5,125 nt of DNA from Endomicrobium sp. GTDB lineage: Bacteria > Elusimicrobiota > Endomicrobiia > Endomicrobiales > Endomicrobiaceae. The notes beneath the pieces were generated by a model. It searched no databases, was not told the origin of the DNA, and saw only the letters and a program-made list of their open reading frames with translations. Location of the stretch: contig JAITAQ010000061.1 in assembly GCA_031283985.1 (NCBI GenBank), positions 1 through 5,125 on the forward strand, in the 5' to 3' direction. Positions 1-5,125 of this stretch are shown here, piece after piece. The position numbers were made by a program, and so were the translations under genes. Within the stretch, counting starts at the first letter, position 1. Each line of letters begins with the position of its first letter.

Positions 1-251
1 GAAAAATAATAGAAGTTGTTAAAAGTGTTCTTGAAGAAACTCCAGCCGAGCTTTCAGCTGATCTTGTTGATAGAGGAATAATTTTAAGTGGAGGAGGCTC
101 GCTTGTTAAAGGACTCCCTAAGCTTATTTCTCAAGAAACGGAATTGCCTGTCAACCTTGCCGACGATCCTCTTACATGTGTTGCCAGAGGTACAGGTGCA
201 TATTTAGGAGAGTTGGACAACATAAAAAGATCCAAAAAAAGAAACATATAA
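1..251 (+). CDS. mreB: Rod-shape-determining protein MreB, C-terminal part (5' truncated by window edge)
   Basis: This is the last 82 codons of the bacterial actin homologue MreB; the first whole codon starts at base 3 and the TAA stop is at 249-251. MreB is a cytoplasmic ATPase that polymerises on the inner membrane and directs sidewall synthesis. The visible part includes a TPAELSADLVDRG stretch, the nucleotide-contacting glycine loop ILSGGGS (glycines at bases 90-98), and the ending ADDPLTCVARGTGAYLGEL, which matches the MreB pattern of 'DPL-cVa-GtG' near the C-terminus. The protein ends in a short basic tail (KRSKKRNI). The gene continues off the left edge, so its start and promoter are not visible. 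MreC follows after 14 bases, as expected for an mre operon. FtsA and DnaK-type actin-fold proteins are excluded by these MreB-specific motifs and by the neighbours. Confidence 0.95.
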   Translation, partial: KIIEVVKSVLEETPAELSADLVDRGIILSGGGSLVKGLPKLISQETELPVNLADDPLTCVARGTGAYLGELDNIKRSKKRNI

Positions 252-255
252 CATT

Positions 256-259
256 AGGA
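256..259 (+). promoter_or_regulatory. Ribosome binding site deciding the mreC start
   Basis: AGGA lies 6 bases upstream of the ATG at 266, in the short gap after the mreB stop. The open frame extends back to an ATG at 176, but that would overlap mreB by 76 bases and add an unlikely basic stretch, so this site supports the start at 266. Confidence 0.7.
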
Positions 260-265
260 TTTTTA

Positions 266-1102
266 ATGCATGAATCTCATAAACCAAGATATGGTAATAT
301 AATATTTATTGCCCTTCTCACGTTTGGCGTTGCACTTATAATCGGCAGAACCACTCCGTATGTAAGTATTATAAAAGATCTTGTTTATTATATTGCTTAT
401 CCAAATATAGCGTCGGCAAATAAGATATTTCATACTACCGGACGTTTTGCTGACAATATTAAATCTATAGTATTTTTGTATCAAGAAAATCTTGCCTACA
501 AACAAAAAAATCAAGAGCTTGAAGATAAAATTCGTAATTATAATACCATTTCCAAAGAGTATGACAACTTATCAAAACTCTTAAATCTTGAAAAAATTAA
601 ATATACGAAATCTGTTTTTGCAAGGATTTCTGCCAGAGAACCCTGCGAATGGTATAAATGGCTTATAATAGATAAAGGTGAAAATGCAGACTTAAGAAAA
701 GATTTTCCAGTGGTGATATTTAATAAAAGCAAAAATACCTTGTGTGCTATGGGGAAAATACTAGAAGTTTATAAATCGTCTGCAAAGGTAGCTTTAATAA
801 CAAGTTCAATCTATGAGCTTCCTGTTGAAATCAAAGACAAAGGTGTAAACTGCCTTGCTGATGGGTTTGATTCCAATCTTGTAAAAATAACATACATACC
901 ATCTGGTTCCGATGTTAAGCCAGGTGACGAAATTGTAGTAAGTGAGTTGAGTTTAGTATTTCCAAAAGGTATTCCCGTAGGGGTTATAAAAGAAGTTATG
1001 GAAGAAACATACATTGATTTTAAAACGGCTACAGCCGAAGTATATTTTGAGTCAGATGTTATTTACGATGTTGTTATTCTTGTTCCCTGTGAAAGCGTAT
1101 AA
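266..1102 (+). CDS. mreC: Rod-shape-determining protein MreC
   Basis: This 278-residue bitopic membrane protein is of ordinary MreC length. MreC assembles in the periplasm and is thought to activate PBP2-RodA by binding PBP2. A short cytoplasmic N-terminus (MHESHKPRYG) is followed by one membrane helix at about residues 11-27. A coiled-coil-prone region rich in Lys, Glu, Gln and Leu covers about 66-112, and the beta-rich periplasmic domain about 115-275. Family signatures are ARISAREPCEWYKWLIIDKG (residues 119-138) and the C-terminal block with GDEIVVSEL and FPKGIPVGVIKEV (220-244), equivalent to the usual 'GD-vvTSGl--fP-GipVG-V'. The usual central glycine-rich 'GlvGkV' turn appears as AMGKILEV, a mild divergence. 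The start at 266 is chosen for its ribosome binding site; the in-frame ATG at 176 lies inside mreB. The mreD start codon abuts the stop. Confidence 0.95.
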   Translation: MHESHKPRYGNIIFIALLTFGVALIIGRTTPYVSIIKDLVYYIAYPNIASANKIFHTTGRFADNIKSIVFLYQENLAYKQKNQELEDKIRNYNTISKEYDNLSKLLNLEKIKYTKSVFARISAREPCEWYKWLIIDKGENADLRKDFPVVIFNKSKNTLCAMGKILEVYKSSAKVALITSSIYELPVEIKDKGVNCLADGFDSNLVKITYIPSGSDVKPGDEIVVSELSLVFPKGIPVGVIKEVMEETYIDFKTATAEVYFESDVIYDVVILVPCESV

Positions 1103-1588
1103 ATGAAAAAATTTATTACTTATTTTCTTATATACATAATTTTTTGCCCTCTGCAGTTTTTCTTCGGCAAATATATCAATATTTATGGCGTTTTCCCTAA
1201 TTTTATACTTATATTGATTGTTTATCTCGGACTAACAAAAGGAGTTGTGTCTGCGGAAATAGCGGGCTTTTTGTTTGGGCTTACTTGGGATGTTTTTTCA
1301 ACTGATATTTTTGGTATGCGTACAGTCATATTTACAATTATTGGCTACTTAACTGGAATTATGAATAGACATTTTGACAAAGACAGTCCCCTCACAAAAA
1401 TTGTAATAGTATTATCGGCTAATTTAATTTACTGGTTTGGTTTTAGCTTTATTTATTGGGTTCTTCCCGCGAGTGAAAGTCCATCTTTGTCTTTTATCAC
1501 AGCCCAAGCTGCGTTTAAAATATTGGTAACCACTCTAATAGTGCCTATCATATTTTTTATTTTAGACCGTTTAAAACTCTTCGTTTGA
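1103..1588 (+). CDS. mreD: Rod-shape-determining protein MreD
   Basis: This is a 161-residue, very hydrophobic polytopic membrane protein of usual MreD size, a partner of MreC in the elongation complex. Hydrophobic segments fall at about residues 3-22, 30-46, 49-63, 72-88, 98-120 and 135-156, giving five to six membrane helices. The family pattern is visible as PNFILILIVYLGLTKG (32-47) followed by GFLFGLTWDVFSTDIFG (55-71), with the conserved Asp after the 'GL' and the Gly-Tyr of IIGYLTG. The ATG immediately follows the mreC TAA (sequence TAAATG). Only a weak purine stretch (GTGAAAG, 1089-1095) lies upstream, so translation probably depends on ribosomes arriving from mreC. Sequence conservation in MreD is low generally, so its place between mreC and mrdA is a large part of the evidence. 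Confidence 0.92.
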   Translation: MKKFITYFLIYIIFCPLQFFFGKYINIYGVFPNFILILIVYLGLTKGVVSAEIAGFLFGLTWDVFSTDIFGMRTVIFTIIGYLTGIMNRHFDKDSPLTKIVIVLSANLIYWFGFSFIYWVLPASESPSLSFITAQAAFKILVTTLIVPIIFFILDRLKLFV

Positions 1589-1589
1589 T

Positions 1590-1593
1590 GGGA
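1590..1593 (+). promoter_or_regulatory. Ribosome binding site for mrdA
   Basis: GGGA sits 7 bases before the ATG at 1601, in the 12-base gap after mreD. An ATG at 1588-1590 overlapping the mreD stop is in a different frame from mrdA, so 1601 is the start. Confidence 0.6.
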
Positions 1594-1600
1594 TATATAG

Positions 1601-3394
1601 ATGGTTTGGCAAAAAGAAGATCGTTTTGCTTACGAAAATTTTATTGGAAAACACAAGGTTATTCTTGTGTTTTTTATATTGCTTTTTATTTGTCTTTCAA
1701 TAAGGCTTTTTTATTTGCAAATTATAAAAGGTAATAAATACAAAGCTATTTCAGAGCAGCAAAGGCTACACAATACAAACGAACGTGCTCCAAGGGGCAT
1801 AATTTATTCTTCCGATAATGACATTCTTGCCAGTAACGAATTTTTCTACATAGCTTTATATTACCCGACTGATGGTCATAAAAAAATATCAGATGAAACT
1901 TTGAAAAACCTTAAGGTTATTCTTGGGAGAGATATAAAGCCGAAAACTGACAAAAACAATAAATACGGAAAAGTTTTAAAGCTTGCTGATAATCTTACAA
2001 AAGAAGAGATGTTCAAAGTTCGCGAACAAAACATGCGTCTGTGTGGCGTTAGCGTAGCGAGAGAACCCTACAGAGTTTATCCTCTAGCTGAAGCATCAAG
2101 TCATGTTACAGGATATACGGGCGAAATAAAACCTGAAGAAATAAAGGATTTGTCCGAACAAGGATACAAACCCGGAGATTACATAGGCAGAGGTGGCATA
2201 GAGCAGGCTTACGACGAGTACCTTCAAGGCAAAACCGGCGGGTGGCAGATTGAAGTAAATGCTAGAGGACACAGAGTTAAGTCGTCAAAGTATATACCTC
2301 CGGAAATAGGAGCAAGCATATACTCCACAATAAATTCAAACCTCCAGAAAGTCGCTTACGATGCCTTAAAAAACAGTAATACTGGTAAAGGCGCGGTTGT
2401 AGTGTTGGACGCAAAAACTGGGGCAGTCCTTTCATTAGTTTCTTGTCCCGGTTTTGATACAAATAAAATAAGACACAAAGAATTCAGTAAATTTTTAAAA
2501 GATAAAAATCTTCCTCTTTTCAACAGAGCGTTGCAGGCGTTATATCCGCCCGGTTCAATATTTAAAGTAGTTACTTTTGCTGCAGCTGTTGAAGTTCTAA
2601 GCATAAATCCTTCGGAAAAAGTTTTATGTACTGGAAAGTTTGAACTCGGAGATAGTCATTATACATGTTGGTACAAACACGGACATGGATGGTTAGACTT
2701 AATTCACGCTACAGCTCAGTCGTGTAACATATATTTTTACCAGCGAGGACTTAAATTAGGCGTAAAAAATCTTGAGAAATTCTCAAAAAAGTTTTATTTA
2801 GGAAGAAAAACTGGTGTAGATTTGCCTAATGAAAAAAGTGGTTTTGTTCCAAATCCTGAATGGAAAAAGTCTAAGCAGAAAATGAAATGGCTTCAAGGAG
2901 ACACTGTTATATTTTCAATTGGGCAGGGAGGGTTGTGTGTAACTCCTCTTCAAATGGCGCACATGATGTCCTCCATTGCCAATAAAGGTGTATGTAATAA
3001 ACCTTACGCTGTTGAAAAAATTGTTGATGTAAATGGAGAAGAATTGTATAGACATAAACCTGAAAAGGAAGAGAGAATAGATTTCTCTGATCGCACTTGG
3101 TCTTTACTTCATACAGCTTTATTGAAAACCATTGAATCTGGAACAGGAAAAAGATGTAAATTCAAATATATTAAAGTGGCTGGAAAAACCGGTACTGCAC
3201 AAAATCCACATGGGAAAGATCATGCTTGGTTTATCTCTTATGCTCCTGCTGATAATCCGGAAATTGTCATTGCCATTATAGTGGAACATGGCGGTGGTGG
3301 TGGCGTTAACGCTGTGCCTATAGGAAGAAAAATTTATGAAGCTTATTTTAATATAGGAAGTGAAACTGAAGATAATAAGGAATCTGTAAGGTGA
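1601..3394 (+). CDS. mrdA: Penicillin-binding protein 2 (elongation-specific peptidoglycan D,D-transpeptidase)
   Basis: This 597-residue class B penicillin-binding protein cross-links new sidewall glycan strands and is the partner of RodA. A short cytoplasmic tail precedes one membrane helix at about residues 19-42. The pedestal (dimerisation) domain spans about 60-235, with RAPRGIIYSSDNDILASNE near its start and GRGGIEQAYDEYLQGKTGG at 196-214. The transpeptidase domain covers about 262-585. Its catalytic motifs are complete: SIFK (nucleophile S319, K322) after YPPG, SCN (S374-N376), and KTGTA (K529-A533). Residues C343, D351, C356, H362 and C375 form the Cys/His/Asp pattern common in PBP2, resembling the zinc site described for some proteobacterial PBP2 proteins; metal binding here is inferred. 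A GGGGG run (564-568) lies near the C-terminus. The spacing and the MreD and RodA neighbours separate it from the division enzyme FtsI. The stop overlaps the rodA start. Confidence 0.97.
   Translation: MVWQKEDRFAYENFIGKHKVILVFFILLFICLSIRLFYLQIIKGNKYKAISEQQRLHNTNERAPRGIIYSSDNDILASNEFFYIALYYPTDGHKKISDETLKNLKVILGRDIKPKTDKNNKYGKVLKLADNLTKEEMFKVREQNMRLCGVSVAREPYRVYPLAEASSHVTGYTGEIKPEEIKDLSEQGYKPGDYIGRGGIEQAYDEYLQGKTGGWQIEVNARGHRVKSSKYIPPEIGASIYSTINSNLQKVAYDALKNSNTGKGAVVVLDAKTGAVLSLVSCPGFDTNKIRHKEFSKFLKDKNLPLFNRALQALYPPGSIFKVVTFAAAVEVLSINPSEKVLCTGKFELGDSHYTCWYKHGHGWLDLIHATAQSCNIYFYQRGLKLGVKNLEKFSKKFYLGRKTGVDLPNEKSGFVPNPEWKKSKQKMKWLQGDTVIFSIGQGGLCVTPLQMAHMMSSIANKGVCNKPYAVEKIVDVNGEELYRHKPEKEERIDFSDRTWSLLHTALLKTIESGTGKRCKFKYIKVAGKTGTAQNPHGKDHAWFISYAPADNPEIVIAIIVEHGGGGGVNAVPIGRKIYEAYFNIGSETEDNKESVR
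3377..3382 (+). promoter_or_regulatory. Ribosome binding site deciding the GTG start of rodA
   Basis: AAGGAA lies inside the 3' end of mrdA, 8 bases before the GTG at 3391. The GTGA sequence gives a 4-base overlap of the rodA start with the mrdA stop. This is a typical translational-coupling arrangement and supports GTG rather than a downstream start. Confidence 0.65.
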
Positions 3395-4740
3395 TAGAAC
3401 AGGATCAAAGTTTTTTTCATCGATTTGTTTCAAACATAGATTGGTATTTAGTTTTAACCGTAGCCATTTTGATAGGTATAAGTTTTACAGCTATATATTC
3501 CGCTGGCTCAAATTATAGCATGTCTTTTAAGTACATTTCTGTGCAGTTTTTGGCAGCAGGTATAGGTTTTGCAGGTCTTTTGCTTCTTACAAGTTTTAAC
3601 TATCAATATTATAAACATTTGGGCAAATTAGTTTATGCTTTATCTCTTGCTCTTTTAGTTTCTGTATTGCTTTTTGGTTCAGTAAAAAGAGGCACAAAGG
3701 GTTGGTTTGATTTTGGCTTTATATCTTTCCAGCCTGTAGAAATAGCAAAAATAATGTACATTTTAGTTTTATCTTCTTTTCTTGACGCAAAAGCTAAAGA
3801 ATCCAAAGGAGTTTCTTTTTTAATTTCAACATTTGCCATATTTTTGGGACATTTGTCTCTCATAATGATGCAGCCGGATTTTTCTTCAACGCTTTCTTAT
3901 TTTCCTGTCACTTTATTTCTTCTTTACACTACAGGCGTTGAGTCTTTTTATTTGCTGTGTATAATACTAATCGGTGGCCTTGCTGTAGGCATTCCGCTTC
4001 TTGAGACATTTTTTGATATGCAGCTGAAAATAGCTCAAAACGAAACTTTTTTAACTAACCTAGCGCTATTTTTAAAAAGCGGCAACAATGTTGTTTATAT
4101 TATCTCTGCTGTATTGGTTTTAATAATAAGCGGTTGGTGGTTTTTGTGGAAACTAAAAATTAGAATACCAATAATTTATCCGGTTGTTTTGTGTGGCGCT
4201 ATAGTTTTAGGATGCGTGTCTTCAATATTTGTAGAAAAATCGCTCAAAGATTATCAAAGAAGAAGACTAGTTATATTTTTAGATCCACAGGTTGATCCGA
4301 GAGGTTCAGGGTATAACATCATGCAGTCAAAAATTGCTATAGGTTCTGGAAAGTTTACAGGAAAAGGGTTAAAAAAAGGGACACAAACACAGCTAGGATT
4401 TCTTCCTGAACAGCATACAGATTTTATTTTTTCAGTTATAGGAGAAGAATGCGGTTGGGTTATTGCTCAGCTTACGCTTATTTTTTATTTCCTTTTTATT
4501 TGGCGTGTGCTTGTTATAGCTAAAGAATCCCGCGACAGATATGGCTCACTTGTGGCAATTGGTATTGCAACAATGTTTGCATTTTATGCAGTGATTAACA
4601 TAGGAATGGTTATGGGTATTATGCCCGTAACAGGGATGCCTTTACTTCTTTTATCTTATGGCGGCTCTTCAATTTTTTCTTCACTTTGCGCTATAGGAGT
4701 TTTATTTTCCATTCATATACGGAGGCATACGTTTAATTAG
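3391..4740 (+). CDS. rodA: RodA, SEDS-family peptidoglycan glycosyltransferase
   Basis: This 449-residue polytopic protein polymerises lipid II into glycan strands for sidewall growth, working with PBP2. It is longer than the usual 370-400 residues (E. coli RodA has 370). SEDS signatures visible are GTKGWFDFGFISFQPVEIAK (101-120), QPDFSSTLSYFPV (161-173), DYQRRRLVIFLDPQVDPRG (287-305), MQSKIAIGSGKFTGKGLKKG (311-330), FLPEQHTDFIFSVIGEE (337-353) and LSYGGSS (421-427). Asp344 in HTDFIF aligns with the essential Asp262 of E. coli RodA, and Trp105 with the conserved loop tryptophan. The usual QPSE is QPVE here, and the usual Arg before Trp is Gly. About 55-75 extra residues within roughly 185-260 appear to form an added helical hairpin (helices about 187-204 and 233-254). 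FtsW is the alternative SEDS member, but the MreBCD-PBP2 context and 'HTDFIF' block favour RodA. It starts at GTG, coupled to mrdA. Confidence 0.95.
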   Translation: MIEQDQSFFHRFVSNIDWYLVLTVAILIGISFTAIYSAGSNYSMSFKYISVQFLAAGIGFAGLLLLTSFNYQYYKHLGKLVYALSLALLVSVLLFGSVKRGTKGWFDFGFISFQPVEIAKIMYILVLSSFLDAKAKESKGVSFLISTFAIFLGHLSLIMMQPDFSSTLSYFPVTLFLLYTTGVESFYLLCIILIGGLAVGIPLLETFFDMQLKIAQNETFLTNLALFLKSGNNVVYIISAVLVLIISGWWFLWKLKIRIPIIYPVVLCGAIVLGCVSSIFVEKSLKDYQRRRLVIFLDPQVDPRGSGYNIMQSKIAIGSGKFTGKGLKKGTQTQLGFLPEQHTDFIFSVIGEECGWVIAQLTLIFYFLFIWRVLVIAKESRDRYGSLVAIGIATMFAFYAVINIGMVMGIMPVTGMPLLLLSYGGSSIFSSLCAIGVLFSIHIRRHTFN

Positions 4741-4772
4741 CTGAAGATTTTCCAACTACCCGTGAATTTATT

Positions 4773-4955
4773 TTAATCTAAGTAGGACATAAGTTTTTTA
4801 GATATCTTCTGATCTGTTAAGATAATTATATGTGCATCAGCAAGAACTAATTTAGCTTCTAAATTTGCAATAAATATCCAAGCAGTTTATCCACCAAAAA
4901 CCTCACCACAAGCTTTATAGATGTCATTCTCTGTTAAATTTGTTATATTATAAAG
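4773..4955 (-). pseudogene. Possible decayed fragment of glutamate 5-kinase (proB-like remnant)
   Basis: Between the convergent rodA and recN, one - strand frame reads as degraded protein, bounded by stops at 4956-4958 and 4773-4775 and broken by a stop at 4887-4889. Read through, it gives LTEND, then nine residues ending in GEVFG, then the stop, then TAWIFIANL and, a little later, IIILTDQK. In glutamate 5-kinase (first step of proline synthesis) the middle of the amino-acid-kinase domain reads NEND, nine residues, GDND, then 'LSA--A', then 'LLLTDQK' in E. coli. The order and first spacing agree; the second spacing is about four residues too long. No start, N-terminal half or C-terminal part is present. 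Its left portion overlaps the inverted repeat at 4897-4970. The resemblance comes from short motifs recalled from memory, and chance is a real alternative. Confidence 0.35.
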
Positions 4956-4970
4956 TTAGTGGTGGGTTTT
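4897..4970. terminator. Imperfect inverted repeat between convergent genes; candidate bidirectional terminator
   Basis: The arm at 4897-4920 (AAAACC, CACCAC, CTTTATA blocks) is nearly complementary to 4948-4970 (TATAAAG, GTGGTG, GGTTTT blocks). One extra T at 4903, one mismatch (4910/4958) and two G-T pairs interrupt about 20 Watson-Crick pairs, leaving a loop of about 27 bases. Each strand ends its hairpin with GG followed by four or five T, as expected for factor-independent termination in both directions, and the site lies between the ends of rodA and recN. The long loop and the T-run inside the stem are less typical. It could instead be an inverted duplication in decaying DNA. Confidence 0.5.
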
Positions 4971-4988
4971 CATTAATGAGATAAAAAC

Positions 4989-5125
4989 TTATAACAAGTG
5001 ACCGCTAAACACTTGAGAATTAGTTATTAAATTTCTTGCATGATCTAAAGCTGTTTTTGATATTTTTTCACCTGATACCATTCTGGCAATTTCTTCAATA
5101 TGTTCGCATTCTTTTAAAACTTTAG
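4989..5125 (-). CDS. recN: DNA repair protein RecN, C-terminal end (5' part beyond window edge)
   Basis: On the - strand, an open frame entering from the right edge (first whole codon 5123-5121) encodes 44 residues before the TAA at 4991-4989. The stretch HIEEIARMVSGEKISKTALD, followed by HARNLI, matches the conserved RecN ending. In E. coli the corresponding part reads '[24 protein letters not shown]'. RecN is an SMC-like ATPase that acts at double-strand breaks. Only the tail is visible; the Walker motifs and coiled coil would lie outside the window. After the conserved part comes a short tail (TNSQVFSGHLL) with no recognisable motif. The gene is convergent with rodA, so it is not part of the elongation operon. 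Identification rests on a short but characteristic segment. Confidence 0.82.
   Translation of the reverse strand, partial: KVLKECEHIEEIARMVSGEKISKTALDHARNLITNSQVFSGHLL

Noticed and set aside
176..265. In-frame N-terminal extension of mreC from the ATG at 176
   Set aside because: It lies inside mreB in another frame, encodes a basic Cys-rich stretch unlike MreC, and the ATG at 266 has a well-placed AGGA and gives the usual MreC topology.
2552..2566. PBP2 active-site motif SIFK instead of the common STFK
   Set aside because: Only the Ser and Lys are catalytic, and the residues between them vary in the family, so this is ordinary variation and not evidence of altered activity.
263..3863. Several - strand open frames of 61-104 codons opposite mreC, mrdA and rodA
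   Set aside because: They are antisense to clearly conserved genes, have no recognisable motif or convincing ribosome binding site, and are best explained as shadows of the real frames.
4995..5015. Perfect 6-base inverted repeat (CAAGTG / CACTTG, 9-base loop) at the end of recN
   Set aside because: It lies inside the recN coding tail, is short and has no following T-run on the recN strand, so it is too weak to call a terminator or operator.
1..5125. CRISPR arrays, tRNA or rRNA genes, insertion sequences, prophage or defence genes
   Set aside because: I saw no regularly spaced repeats, tRNA-like cloverleaf or T-loop sequences, transposase motifs or target-site duplications; all but about 250 bases is explained by housekeeping genes.

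Overview
This window is a near-complete cell-elongation (rod-shape) locus read left to right on the + strand: the 3' end of mreB, then mreC, mreD, mrdA (PBP2) and rodA. It is followed by about 250 bases with no intact gene and then the 3' end of a convergent recN on the - strand. The order mreB-mreC-mreD-mrdA-rodA is the classical order in diderm (Gram-negative-type) bacteria. The DNA is clearly AT-rich, and codon choice looks uniform across the operon. These points suggest a low-GC diderm bacterium. The low GC, tight operon and decayed flank would suit an endosymbiont-like or Elusimicrobiota/Endomicrobium-like genome, but that assignment is a guess and nothing in the window proves it.

Bases 1-4740 are almost entirely coding. 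The last 82 codons of mreB are followed by a 14-base gap with a good ribosome binding site and then mreC. mreD starts on the base after the mreC stop. mrdA follows mreD by 12 bases with its own binding site, and rodA starts with GTG overlapping the mrdA stop by 4 bases. No promoter or terminator is visible between the genes, so one polycistronic transcript is the simplest reading. MreB filaments on the inner face of the membrane, with MreC and MreD spanning it, position and activate RodA (glycan polymerase) and PBP2 (transpeptidase), which together build sidewall peptidoglycan.

Bases 4741-4988 lie between the convergent rodA and recN. They hold an imperfect inverted repeat of about 23 bases per arm (candidate bidirectional terminator) and, on the - strand, a stop-interrupted reading frame. 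Its motif order and spacing resemble the middle of glutamate 5-kinase (proB), so it may be a decayed gene fragment. Bases 4989-5125 encode the last 44 residues of RecN.

I see no undescribed system here. The points most worth a second look are an apparent extra two-helix insertion in RodA, the RodA substitutions near the QPSE motif, and the remnant plus inverted repeat between rodA and recN.
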